NCBI GenBank assembly: GCA_947089145.1
Contig: CAMUJH010000023.1
Coordinates: 1 to 63,530 of the forward strand
Reading direction: 5' to 3'
Origin: an uncultured Hungatella sp.
GTDB taxonomy: Bacteria; Bacillota; Clostridia; Lachnospirales; Lachnospiraceae
DNA: 63,530 bases
Below, one piece after another: positions 19,553 to 28,162 of this stretch. Below the pieces are notes generated by a model, which was given only the letters and a program-made list of their open reading frames with translations, made no database searches and had not been told where the DNA came from. The position numbers were made by a program, and so were the translations under genes. The first letter of the stretch is position 1, and every line of letters begins with the position of its first letter.

Positions 19553-20344
19553 ATGGTAAATTTCAGCTTAGAGGGCAGGGTGGCCCTGGTTACAGGCGCA
19601 TCTTACGGCATCGGCTTTTCCATTGCCAGCGCCATGGGCGAGGCAGGAGCAAAGATCGTGTTCAATGACCGCAACCCGGAGCTTATTGAAAAAGGCGTGG
19701 CCGCCTACAAGGAGATGGGTATTGAAGCTTACGGATACATCTGCGACGTGACAGACGAGCCTGCCGTCCAGGCCATGGTGGCCCGGATTGAAAAAGAGGT
19801 GGGCGTCATTGACATCCTGGTGAACAATGCGGGCATCATTAAACGCATTCCTATGGTGGAGATGTCCGCCGAGGATTTCAGGCAGGTGGTGGACATTGAC
19901 TTAAACGGCCCGTTTATCATGTCCAAGGCGGTTATCCCATCCATGATCAAAAAGGGAGGCGGAAAAATCATCAATATCTGCTCCATGATGAGCGAGCTGG
20001 GCCGGGAAACCGTGTCCGCCTATGCGGCTGCCAAGGGCGGCTTAAAGATGCTGACAAAGAATATTGCCAGTGAGTACGGCCAGTACAACATTCAGTGCAA
20101 CGGCATCGGCCCCGGCTATATTGCAACGCCGCAGACCGCGCCTCTTAGAGAACTTCAGCCTGACGGCAGCCGCCATCCGTTTGATCAGTTTATCCTGGCA
20201 AAGACTCCGGCCAACCGCTGGGGCGAGGCGTCTGATCTGGCCGGTCCGGCAGTGTTTTTGGCTTCATCCGCCTCTGATTTTGTAAACGGCCATATCCTGT
20301 ATGTGGATGGCGGGATTCTGGCCTACATCGGCAAGCAGCCTTAA
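19553..20344 (+). CDS. SDR dehydrogenase, DhuD/KduD/gluconate 5-dehydrogenase type
   Basis: 263-residue short-chain dehydrogenase with cofactor motif 'TGASYGIGFSIA', 'NNAG', a catalytic serine in 'CSMMS' and the Y157-x3-K161 pair. 'IIKRIPMVEM' is typical of the gluconate 5-dehydrogenase / KduD subgroup. In the glycosaminoglycan pathway described for streptococci, DhuD reduces the isomerised 4-deoxy-uronate to 2-keto-3-deoxygluconate. With the GH88 gene upstream and the RpiB-like isomerase downstream, that role is the best fit. Confidence 0.85.
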   Translation: MVNFSLEGRVALVTGASYGIGFSIASAMGEAGAKIVFNDRNPELIEKGVAAYKEMGIEAYGYICDVTDEPAVQAMVARIEKEVGVIDILVNNAGIIKRIPMVEMSAEDFRQVVDIDLNGPFIMSKAVIPSMIKKGGGKIINICSMMSELGRETVSAYAAAKGGLKMLTKNIASEYGQYNIQCNGIGPGYIATPQTAPLRELQPDGSRHPFDQFILAKTPANRWGEASDLAGPAVFLASSASDFVNGHILYVDGGILAYIGKQP

Positions 20345-20490
20345 CAGGAGGGGCTGCGGGGCGGAGGCTCACCGCAAAATGCCCTGCGGCTGCATGGCAG
20401 GCGCTGAGAAAACGGAAGGCGCCGATGCAGCCCCAAGGACAGGTGCAGGAGAGATCTGTGAAAACACAATCATATAAGGAGGGAACAAGC

Positions 20491-21126
20491 ATGAAAATCG
20501 CGCTTATCAATGAAAACAGCCAGGCAGGCAAGAACGGCATCATTCTGACGGCTCTGAAAAAGGTGGCGGAGCCTATGGGCCACACCGTGGATAATTATGG
20601 AATGTACGCCGCAGATGATGAGGCTCAGCTTACCTATGTCCAGTGCGGCATCCTGGGCGCCATTTTGCTCAACAGCGGGGCGGCGGATTTTGTGGTTACC
20701 GGCTGCGGAACCGGAGAAGGGGCCATGCTGGCCATGAACAGTTTTCCCGGTGTGATCTGCGGCCATGTGGAGGACCCGGTGGACGCCTATACCTTTGCCC
20801 ATGTAAATGACGGCAACGCTGTGGCCATGCCTTTTGCCAAGGGCTTTGGCTGGGGCGGCGAACTGAATCTGGAGTACGTCTTTGAAAAGCTGCTGGGATT
20901 CGGCCACGGCCAGGGTTATCCCCCGGAGCGGGTAGAGCCGGAGATGCGCAACAAGCGGATTTTGGATCAGGTGCGTTCCAAAACCCTGCGTCCTCTGCTG
21001 GACGGCCTGAAGGATCTGGATCAGGAGCTGGTAAAAGGCGCGGTGGCGGGCCCGCATTTTAGGGAACTGTTTTTTGAAAACTGTAAGGATCAGGCAATTG
21101 CAGACTATGTAGAAAGCCTGCTGTAA
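20491..21126 (+). CDS. RpiB/LacAB-fold isomerase, DhuI-like
   Basis: 211-residue sugar isomerase of the RpiB/LacA/LacB fold ('MKIALINENSQAGKNG', 'DFVVTGCGTGEGAMLAMNSFPGV', 'FAKGFGWGGELN'). It resembles streptococcal DhuI, which isomerises the 4-deoxy-5-keto-uronate released by GH88 before reduction by DhuD. ATG 20491 follows AAGGAGG; the frame is open from 20425, but that extension is leader sequence. The 146-nt gap upstream contains a GGGGCTGC / GCAGCCCC inverted repeat that may structure the mRNA. KDG kinase and KDPG aldolase, needed to finish the pathway, are not in the window. Confidence 0.82.
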   Translation: MKIALINENSQAGKNGIILTALKKVAEPMGHTVDNYGMYAADDEAQLTYVQCGILGAILLNSGAADFVVTGCGTGEGAMLAMNSFPGVICGHVEDPVDAYTFAHVNDGNAVAMPFAKGFGWGGELNLEYVFEKLLGFGHGQGYPPERVEPEMRNKRILDQVRSKTLRPLLDGLKDLDQELVKGAVAGPHFRELFFENCKDQAIADYVESLL

Positions 21127-21202
21127 ATGTTTATGCCACATTTCCCCGGTATCAAGCGGTATCGGGGATTTTAAATCTATTTCATATGAAGGAGTCTGAA
21201 AA

Positions 21203-22021
21203 ATGGCTAAAGTGAGTATCGCCGTACATGGGCCTCAGGACGAGGAAAAAGGCCAGGTATGGGGCGAAGACGAGATCCATCTAGTTTACCGGCAAAAATA
21301 TCAGAAGGGTGACAAGCTTATCTTTACGGCAGATCAGGTTCCTGGCTTCTATATTATCCGGACAGACGGAGCCATGGATGAGGCGTATGTGTATCTGACA
21401 CAAGGACAGCTGGAATATCCGATCCCTTTTGAGGAGGGAAACCCCTTTAACATAGACAGGATTTCCTATCACCCGGGCTGTTTTATGGGAGAACATCACT
21501 ACATTACAATACGCAGGGCAAGAACAGAGGAAAACAGAAATTACCGTAACCTGGCTAAAAATGTGATGGACTGGAAAGGCGCCAGAGGGTGTTATCCCCA
21601 TGTGCGGGCAAATGCGGAGACAGCGGGTCCGGTGGCGCCGCTGTTTGCAGTGCGCAATGTTATTGACGGGGTGCTGGCCAATGGCAGCCACTACCCGTGG
21701 CCCTATCAGTCATGGGGCATTGACCAGCGGGAGGACGCAGAGCTTACTGTGGAATTTGGCCGTCCCGTGGACATGGACGAACTGAGGCTTACCACCCGGG
21801 CGGACTTCCCCCACGACAGCTGGTGGGTACAGGGTACAGTGTCCTTTTCAGACGGAACCCAGGAGGTGCTGAATATGGATAAAAGCGCAAAGCCCCATGT
21901 GTTTTGCCTGCTGAGAAAAGGAATAACATGGCTGAGGCTGGGGGAGCTTAAGAAGGCGGAAGATCCTTCCCCATTTCCGGCGCTGACACAAATTGAGGTG
22001 TTTGGAAGAAATTCAGAATAG
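21203..22021 (+). CDS. Unknown protein with a galactose-binding-like domain
   Basis: 272 residues, no signal peptide or membrane segment. The C-terminal half ('AVRNVIDGVLANGSHYPWPYQSWG', 'VEFGRPVDMDELRLTTRADF', 'GTVSFSDGTQ') has the pattern of an F5/8-type C (discoidin, galactose-binding-like) beta-sandwich. The N-terminal half looks beta-rich but is unrecognised. It lies between the isomerase and the GH2 gene with GAAGGAG before its ATG, so it should bind or act on the same oligosaccharide in the cytoplasm. An enzymatic role cannot be excluded. Confidence 0.6.
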   Translation: MAKVSIAVHGPQDEEKGQVWGEDEIHLVYRQKYQKGDKLIFTADQVPGFYIIRTDGAMDEAYVYLTQGQLEYPIPFEEGNPFNIDRISYHPGCFMGEHHYITIRRARTEENRNYRNLAKNVMDWKGARGCYPHVRANAETAGPVAPLFAVRNVIDGVLANGSHYPWPYQSWGIDQREDAELTVEFGRPVDMDELRLTTRADFPHDSWWVQGTVSFSDGTQEVLNMDKSAKPHVFCLLRKGITWLRLGELKKAEDPSPFPALTQIEVFGRNSE

Positions 22022-22045
22022 GAGAAGGGAGGCAATCAAAGCAGT

Positions 22046-24322
22046 ATGCGTGAGATTATAAATTTAAACCAAGGCTGGAAATTTATACGAGAGGATGAAG
22101 GCCTGCCTGAGACGCTGCCAAAGCAGTGGCAGGATGTGGATCTGCCCCATACCTGGAATGCAGTGGACGGCATGGACGGCAGCGGCAGTTACTACCGGGG
22201 CCGATGCTGGTATGCCAAAACATTCAAAACCCCCAGTCAGCCATTGCCTGGAGGCAGGGTGTACGTGGAGATTCTTGCTGCAGGACAGCAGGCATCTGTG
22301 TATGTAAACGGCCAAAAGGCGGTTTATCATGAGGGCGGTTACTCCGCTTTCCGGGCAGACGTGACAAAGCTGTGTAAAAAAGACGATGAAAACCTTCTTG
22401 TGGTAGCCTGTGACAACGCCCAGAAAAGCAGCGTATATCCTCAGTCCGCAGATTTTACGTTTTACGGCGGCCTGTACCGGGGAGTGAACCTGATCAGCGT
22501 GCCTGAGGCCCACTTCGATTTGGACTATTTCGGCGGTCCCGGACTGAAAGTCACTCCTATGCCCTGCAGGGAATGGGACGGCGCAGAATTTCAGCTGGAG
22601 AGCTGGGTGGTCAATGGCGATGAAAATTTTACCGTCTTGTACCGTATTGAAGATGGCAGCGGGAATCAGGTGGCATCTGCAGTGCGGCCGGCAGACAATA
22701 CGAAAGTGACCGTCGCAATTTCCGGCGCCCGCCGATGGAACATTGACGACCCATACCTTTACACCGTTACAGCAATTCTCCAGCGCCGCAATGAGGCGTA
22801 TGACCAGATAAGCGTTCAGGCCGGCGTGCGGGACTTTTCCTGCGATCCCCAAAAAGGTTTTCTTATAAATGGCGTTGAGACGCCCCTTCGCGGCGTCAGC
22901 CGCCATCAGGATAAGCTGTATCAGGGCAATGCCCTTAGCCGCTCTGACCATTTTGAGGATGCCCGCATGATTAAGGAACTGGGGGCGAATACCATTCGCC
23001 TTGCCCACTACCAGCATTCTCAAGATTTTTATGATGCCTGTGACCAGATGGGATTCATCGTGTGGGCGGAGATACCGTTTATCAGCGTATTCAACCAGGA
23101 CCCTGCTGCCCATGACAACTGTGTCAGCCAGCTAAAGGAGCTGATCATTCAGAGCTACAACCATCCGTCTATCTGCTTCTGGGGCATTTCCAATGAAATT
23201 TTAATCGGGGGAATCTCCGATAAGCTGGTGGAGAGGCATATTGAGCTGAACCGGCTTGCCCATGAACTGGACCCTTCCAGGCTTACTGCCATTGCCCATG
23301 TGTCCATGACCCCAACCGACGGCCCCATGCATCATATTACTGACGTGGAAAGCTATAACCATTATTTTGGCTGGTACGGCGGCAAGATGACGGATAACGG
23401 CCCCTGGCTGGACAAGTTTCACGCCGCACACCCGGATATCTGCCTGGGGCTGTCAGAATATGGCTGCGAGGGTATTGTCACGTACCACGGACCGGCTCCT
23501 GCATGCAAGGATTACAGTGAGGAGTATCAGGCATTATACCATGAGCATATGGCCAAGGTGCTGGATGCCCGCCCATGGATCTGGTCCAGCCATGTGTGGA
23601 ACATGTTTGATTTCGGATGTGCGGCCCGCAATGAGGGAGGCGTGGCAGGCCGGAACAATAAGGGACTGGTAACCATTGACCGGAAGACGAAAAAGGACAG
23701 CTACTATATTTACAAAGCTTATTGGAGCAAAGATCCCATGGTTCACATCTGCGGGCGGCGGTACAGCCAGCGGGCCGGCGAAACCACGGAGATCCGGGTG
23801 TACTCCAACCAGCCCCAGGTGGAGCTGGTTATAAACGGAAAGAGCGCAGAAAAGCAGGCATCGGACAAGGTGTTTGTGTTTACTGCGGCTTTGGAGCCGG
23901 GATTCAATACAATAATAGCCAGAGCCGGAAACGGAAACGTGACAGACTCCATAACCCTGGAAAGGGTGGGGCAGGAACCAGCCGTCTATGTTCTTCCCGA
24001 AGTAAAAGATCGGGCTGAAGGAGTGGCCAACTGGTTTAAACTGGCCGGCGACCTGGATCTGGAAGCGCCCATGGAGTTTCCCGAAGGGAAATACAGCGTC
24101 AGGGATAAGCTGGAGGAATTGGCAAAGAACCCGGACACGCTGGAGATTGTCTCAAAAGCGATTAAGCTGGCTACCAATTTTGACCTGGCTCCCGGCGTGG
24201 GGATGTGGGACATGATGAAGTCCATGACTCCGGAAGGCATGATGGCCATGGCAGGGGATATGCTGCCAAAAGGGTTTTTAGAGAGCCTTAACGCTAAACT
24301 GACTAAGATTGACAAGATGTGA
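22046..24322 (+). CDS. GH2 glycosidase (beta-galactosidase or beta-glucuronidase type)
   Basis: 758-residue cytoplasmic GH2 enzyme with N-terminal jelly roll ('DLPHTWNAVDGMDGSGSYYRG'), Ig-like domain and TIM barrel ('GVSRHQDK'), acid/base E384 in ISNE and nucleophile E471 in LSEYG. It then has 'NNKGLVTIDRKTKKDSYY', a DUF4982-like beta domain and an unusual helical C-terminal tail (about 650-758). The NNKG stretch occurs in both beta-galactosidases and beta-glucuronidases, so it does not settle specificity. The operon context favours removal of a saturated beta-linked residue, such as glucuronate or galactose, from glycosaminoglycan-type oligosaccharides. Confidence 0.85.
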   Translation: MREIINLNQGWKFIREDEGLPETLPKQWQDVDLPHTWNAVDGMDGSGSYYRGRCWYAKTFKTPSQPLPGGRVYVEILAAGQQASVYVNGQKAVYHEGGYSAFRADVTKLCKKDDENLLVVACDNAQKSSVYPQSADFTFYGGLYRGVNLISVPEAHFDLDYFGGPGLKVTPMPCREWDGAEFQLESWVVNGDENFTVLYRIEDGSGNQVASAVRPADNTKVTVAISGARRWNIDDPYLYTVTAILQRRNEAYDQISVQAGVRDFSCDPQKGFLINGVETPLRGVSRHQDKLYQGNALSRSDHFEDARMIKELGANTIRLAHYQHSQDFYDACDQMGFIVWAEIPFISVFNQDPAAHDNCVSQLKELIIQSYNHPSICFWGISNEILIGGISDKLVERHIELNRLAHELDPSRLTAIAHVSMTPTDGPMHHITDVESYNHYFGWYGGKMTDNGPWLDKFHAAHPDICLGLSEYGCEGIVTYHGPAPACKDYSEEYQALYHEHMAKVLDARPWIWSSHVWNMFDFGCAARNEGGVAGRNNKGLVTIDRKTKKDSYYIYKAYWSKDPMVHICGRRYSQRAGETTEIRVYSNQPQVELVINGKSAEKQASDKVFVFTAALEPGFNTIIARAGNGNVTDSITLERVGQEPAVYVLPEVKDRAEGVANWFKLAGDLDLEAPMEFPEGKYSVRDKLEELAKNPDTLEIVSKAIKLATNFDLAPGVGMWDMMKSMTPEGMMAMAGDMLPKGFLESLNAKLTKIDKM

Positions 24323-24394
24323 TTATTCGCATAAAAATTTGGAGACGGAGGTAAGCTATGGCTTGAGCCAGGGGGTTTGCTCATGTGATGGATT

Positions 24395-24423
24395 AAGAAG
24401 CGGCGTATAGCTGCTTCTTTCTT
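24395..24423 (+). terminator. Intrinsic terminator of the uronate operon
   Basis: AAGAAGCGGC (24395-24404) pairs with GCTGCTTCTT (24410-24419) with one G-U pair, and a T-rich tract (TCTTCTT) follows. Confidence 0.7.
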
Positions 24424-24499
24424 CTTCCCGTCTCCTGTTCTGATAATGATTTCCATTCTATATTTTTCTGCCGCTCTTACAAAAATCCTATAGATTTTC

Positions 24500-24528
24500 T
24501 TGATAAAAACAGAAGGTGATGGTAAGAT
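24500..24528 (+). promoter_or_regulatory. Sigma-A-like promoter of the flavoprotein gene
   Basis: TTGATA (24500-24505), 17-nt spacer, TAAGAT (24523-24528), giving a leader of about 110 nt. Confidence 0.45.
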
Positions 24529-24643
24529 TAGACACATAAAAAATATGCTAAGAGGACATACGGAATGTATGTACCCTGAAGGCGGAGGCGTTTGGCACTG
24601 CAGGCGGTGGCCAGATGCTTTTCATTAAAAAGAGGAATAAGAT

Positions 24644-26236
24644 ATGATACGGATTACTCAGATGAAATTGCCAATCAGCCATAGCCGGGAGGATTTGGAG
24701 AAAAAGGCGGCAAAGGTTCTTAGGGCCAGGCCGGAGGATATAAAGTCAATAAAGATCGCAAAGCAGTCCATTGATGCCAGGAAAAAGGATGAGATTTTAT
24801 ACAGCTATACTTTGGACGTGGAGATTCTGAGAGAAAGCCAGATTATAAAAAGGGCAAAAAGCAGTCAGATAAGCGCTGTGCGTCAGCTTAAGTACCAGTT
24901 CCCGCCTCCTGGAAAGGAGACGCTTACCCATCCGCCGGTAATTGTGGGAAGCGGTCCCGCAGGGCTGTTCTGCGGGCTGATGCTGGCACAGGCAGGATAC
25001 CGGCCTGTGCTCCTGGAGCGGGGGGAGGACGTGGACAGCAGAAGGAGCAAGGTGGAGCGGTTTTGGCGGGAAGGGGTTCTTGACACAGGGACCAATGTCC
25101 AGTTCGGTGAAGGCGGCGCAGGAACTTTTTCCGACGGAAAACTGAATACTCTGGTGAAAGATCCTGGAATGAGAAATCAGAAAGTATTGGAGATCCTGGC
25201 GGAGCACGGAGGAGATCCTGAGATCCTGTATGTCCAGAAGCCCCATATTGGAACCGATGTTTTAGGCCAGGTTGTGAAGAACATACGCAGCCATATAATT
25301 GCTCTGGGAGGAACCGTCCGGTTTGGCAGCCAGGTAACAGACTTAGTGATTCAGGATAAACGAGTATTGGGAGCAGTCATTAACGGGCAGGAAACCATTC
25401 CGGCACAGCAGGTGGTTCTGGCTGTGGGTCACAGCGCCAGAGATACATTTTCCATGCTTTATGAAAAGGGAATCCCCATGGCTCAGAAGGCTTTTGCAGT
25501 GGGGCTGAGGATTCAGCATCCTCAAAAGATGCTGAATGTTTCCCAGTATGGGGAGAGGGCGGCGGAAATTTTAGGGCCTGCGCCTTACAAACTTACCTGG
25601 CAGTCCGGCAGCGGCAGGGGAGTCTACTCATTCTGCATGTGCCCGGGGGGATATGTGGTGGATGCGTCGTCCCAGCCGGGCATGACGGCTGTTAACGGCA
25701 TGAGCAATCATGACAGAGGCGGAAAAAACGGCAACAGCGCATTAATCGTTACGGTAGGGCCAAAGGATTATCAGGATGCTTCGCCTCTTGCCGGGGTGGA
25801 ATTTCAGCAAAAGCTGGAAAGACTGGCATATGCCTGCGGGGAGGGAAAGATCCCGGTGCAGCTTTACGGAGACTTTAAAAAAGGAGTCTGCTCCAGGGAG
25901 TTTGGAGATGTGGAGCCTCAGATAAAGGGGAGATACCAGTTTGGCAACCTGCGGAGCGTGATGCCGGAATGCCTGTCTTTGCCTTTTATAGAAGGGGTGG
26001 AGCAGTTTGAGGGAAAGATAAAGGGATTCTCCCGGTATGACAGCATCCTGGCAGGAGTGGAGAGCCGCACATCTTCCCCGGTTCGGATTCACCGGGACGA
26101 AGGGCTCCAGAGCCAGATACGGGGGCTGTATCCCTGCGGAGAAGGGGCGGGGTATGCAGGAGGAATCACCTCGGCAGCCATGGACGGAATCAGGGTGGCT
26201 GAGGCCATTGGTAAAACCTATGCGCTGCCCAAATAG
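24644..26236 (+). CDS. FAD-dependent oxidoreductase (COG2509 type)
   Basis: 530-residue flavoprotein. A small N-terminal domain (1-90, 'MIRITQMKLPISHSREDLEK') typical of this family precedes the FAD-binding GSGPAG motif (about 102-107), then 'NVQFGEGGAGTFSDGKLNT', and the C-terminal 'YPCGEGAGYAGGITSAAMDG'. The family is widespread in clostridia and has no well-defined substrate. Ribosome binding site AGAGGAA before the ATG. GNAT and proline-biosynthesis genes follow closely in the same direction. Confidence 0.85.
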   Translation: MIRITQMKLPISHSREDLEKKAAKVLRARPEDIKSIKIAKQSIDARKKDEILYSYTLDVEILRESQIIKRAKSSQISAVRQLKYQFPPPGKETLTHPPVIVGSGPAGLFCGLMLAQAGYRPVLLERGEDVDSRRSKVERFWREGVLDTGTNVQFGEGGAGTFSDGKLNTLVKDPGMRNQKVLEILAEHGGDPEILYVQKPHIGTDVLGQVVKNIRSHIIALGGTVRFGSQVTDLVIQDKRVLGAVINGQETIPAQQVVLAVGHSARDTFSMLYEKGIPMAQKAFAVGLRIQHPQKMLNVSQYGERAAEILGPAPYKLTWQSGSGRGVYSFCMCPGGYVVDASSQPGMTAVNGMSNHDRGGKNGNSALIVTVGPKDYQDASPLAGVEFQQKLERLAYACGEGKIPVQLYGDFKKGVCSREFGDVEPQIKGRYQFGNLRSVMPECLSLPFIEGVEQFEGKIKGFSRYDSILAGVESRTSSPVRIHRDEGLQSQIRGLYPCGEGAGYAGGITSAAMDGIRVAEAIGKTYALPK

Positions 26237-26320
26237 GGAAAGTTTCAAGATGTCAATGATTTACAGAACCGCAGGAGGCTGGAGCGGAAAGAGGAAGGAA
26301 AGCATAAGGAGCGGGAAAAT

Positions 26321-26863
26321 ATGGAGGAAATGGATGTATTTGCTGAGACAGAACGATTGATCTTAAGGAAATTGGTTTTGTCGGATTATGATGATCTGTG
26401 TAAGATCTTACAGGACGAAGAGGTCATGTATGCTTATGAAGGCGCATTTACAGATGAGGAGGTGCGTATCTGGCTGCAGCGGCAGCTTAAGCGGTATGCA
26501 GATGACGGATTTGGCCTGTGTGCGGTGATCTTAAAGGAAAATGGGGAACTGATAGGCCAGTGCGGATTGTCTATGCAGAATATTCCGGGCAGGAGGGTGC
26601 CGGAAATCGGATATTTATTTCAGAAAAAATATTGGCATAAAGGGTATGCCACAGAGGCGGCAAGGGCCTGCAAAAGCTATGCGTTCCAGGTGCTGCATGC
26701 AGATGAAGTCTTTTCGATTATCCGGGACACCAATACCGCCTCTCAGAACGTAGCCAGAAGAAACGGAATGGTGCAGGTTAGCACATTTGTAAAACATTTC
26801 AGGGGGGTGGATATGCCCCATTATGTATTTTCCTGCAGCAGATCAGACAGCTTGGAGCAATAG
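26321..26863 (+). CDS. GNAT-family N-acetyltransferase (RimJ/RimL-like)
   Basis: 180 residues with the RimJ/RimL pattern: 'ETERLILRKLVLSDYDDL' at the start, the beta-bulge 'EIGYLFQKKYWHKGYATEAARA' containing the acetyl-CoA pyrophosphate loop (KGYATEA), and 'NTASQNVARRNGM'. The target (protein N-terminus, metabolite or drug) is unknown. AGGAGCGGG precedes the ATG. It sits between the flavoprotein and proB genes. Confidence 0.85.
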   Translation: MEEMDVFAETERLILRKLVLSDYDDLCKILQDEEVMYAYEGAFTDEEVRIWLQRQLKRYADDGFGLCAVILKENGELIGQCGLSMQNIPGRRVPEIGYLFQKKYWHKGYATEAARACKSYAFQVLHADEVFSIIRDTNTASQNVARRNGMVQVSTFVKHFRGVDMPHYVFSCSRSDSLEQ

Positions 26864-26898
26864 TCAAAGAAAAGAAAAAAGTTATGGAAGGAAAGGTT

Positions 26899-27777
26899 AT
26901 GGCAGTGGATACAACAGGACATGGAAAAAGGCAGCAGCTGAAAGATAAGGGACGGATTGTAATTAAGATTGGCTCTTCTTCTCTGACCCACTCCCAGTCC
27001 GGAGAATTGAACTTGTTCAAGATTGAACAGCTGATCCGGATCATCTGTGATCTGAAGGGAGCTGGGAAAGAGGTGGTTCTGGTTTCATCAGGAGCCATTG
27101 CAGCAGGAAGACAGGCGCTGCACTGTAAGAAAAGGCCGGAGCGGCTGGCACAGAAGCAGGCGTTTGCGGCTGTGGGGCAGGCAAGGCTGATGATGGTATA
27201 TCAGAAGCTGTTTGCAGAGTATAACCAGGTGGCGGCCCAGGTGCTTCTGACAAAAGATACCATGGTTCATGACGGCTCCAGATACAATGCCCAGAATACG
27301 TTTGACGAGCTGCTGATTCTGGGGGCGGTGCCTATTGTAAATGAAAATGATACCGTGTCCACGTCAGAGATTCCATTGGTGGACAATTTTGGGGATAATG
27401 ACAGGCTTTCAGCAATCGTGGCAGCCCTTATCGGGGCGGATCTGCTGATACTGCTGTCGGATATTGACGGCCTGTATTCCGATGACCCGAGAAAAAACAA
27501 GGAGGCGGAGTTTATCAGCCTGGTACCGGAGATCACGCCGGAGCTTATGGAGATGGGGAAGGCGGAATCGGGAAGCGACGTGGGAACGGGCGGAATGGCG
27601 GCAAAGCTGGCCGCAGCCAGGATTGCCACGGACAGCGGGTCTGACATGGTTATTGCCAATGGGGATAAGGTGGAGGTGATCCATAAGATCATTGCCGGCG
27701 AAGAGACAGGGACGCTGTTTATTGCCCATAGGAATGTGGATTTTGACCTGATGCATTATTTAAGCAACGAATATTGA
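26899..27777 (+). CDS. proB: Glutamate 5-kinase
   Basis: 292-residue amino-acid kinase that phosphorylates L-glutamate at the gamma-carboxyl, the first step of proline synthesis. Motifs are 'IVIKIGSSSLT', 'LVSSGAIAAG', 'NENDTVST', 'FGDNDRLSA', 'LLSDIDGLY' and 'GTGGMAAKLAAA'. It ends after the kinase domain, so the C-terminal PUA domain of E. coli ProB is absent, as in many Firmicutes. ATG 26899 is preferred over 26884, because GGAAAGG lies just before it. With proA it forms the glutamate-to-semialdehyde pair; proC is not in the window. Confidence 0.93.
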   Translation: MAVDTTGHGKRQQLKDKGRIVIKIGSSSLTHSQSGELNLFKIEQLIRIICDLKGAGKEVVLVSSGAIAAGRQALHCKKRPERLAQKQAFAAVGQARLMMVYQKLFAEYNQVAAQVLLTKDTMVHDGSRYNAQNTFDELLILGAVPIVNENDTVSTSEIPLVDNFGDNDRLSAIVAALIGADLLILLSDIDGLYSDDPRKNKEAEFISLVPEITPELMEMGKAESGSDVGTGGMAAKLAAARIATDSGSDMVIANGDKVEVIHKIIAGEETGTLFIAHRNVDFDLMHYLSNEY

Positions 27778-27915
27778 GAAGGCAGCCTGCTTATGGGCGA
27801 TGGCTGCAAAAGGGATGGCGCAAAGGCTGTACCAGTACCGCCTTATGGAATCCGGCTGGGCCTTCCGGCAGGGTGAAAGGATGAAAATGAACAGGATGGC
27901 AAAAAGGAGAAGGGC

Positions 27916-28140
27916 ATGATCACTCAGGAAATGATTGACAGAATTAACGAACTGTACCACAAGTCTCAGGATGCTGGGCTGAGCCAGGAGGAGAAAGAAG
28001 AGCAGCAGATGCTTCGAAGGAAATATATAGAGGCCATCAGGACAAATATGCGGGCTAACCTGAATAATATTTCTATTCAGGAAGCAGATGGGACCATTAC
28101 GGATCTTGGAAGGAAATACGGAAAAATCAAAGAGGTATGA
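27916..28140 (+). CDS. DUF896 (YnzC-like) small protein
   Basis: 74-residue helical cytoplasmic protein with the DUF896 pattern '[21 protein letters not shown]' and '[20 protein letters not shown]'. The family is conserved in Firmicutes; its function is not established. It lies between proB and proA, with AAGGAGAAGGG before the start. The 138-nt gap before it holds only a weak 39-codon basic frame. Confidence 0.9.
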   Translation: MITQEMIDRINELYHKSQDAGLSQEEKEEQQMLRRKYIEAIRTNMRANLNNISIQEADGTITDLGRKYGKIKEV

Positions 28141-28162
28141 CAGCAGGAAGGGAGATCATGAG

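Larger units (their letters stand above)
24323..24643 (+). other. Intergenic region with mini-frame, terminator and promoter
   Basis: A GGAGG (24347-24351) stands 6 nt before ATG-GCT-TGA (24358-24366), a two-codon frame. Then come a terminator hairpin (24395-24419) and a promoter (24500-24528) for the following flavoprotein gene. Nothing else coding is seen. Confidence 0.5.

Noticed and set aside
22064-23113. 349-codon open frame on the minus strand
   Set aside because: Lies entirely inside the well-supported GH2 gene on the plus strand, has no ribosome binding site and no protein-family pattern; an antisense shadow of GC-rich codons.
27800-27919. 39-codon basic frame between proB and DUF896, overlapping the DUF896 start by ATGA
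   Set aside because: The overlap is suggestive, but the ribosome binding site is weak and the peptide is featureless; not enough to call a gene.
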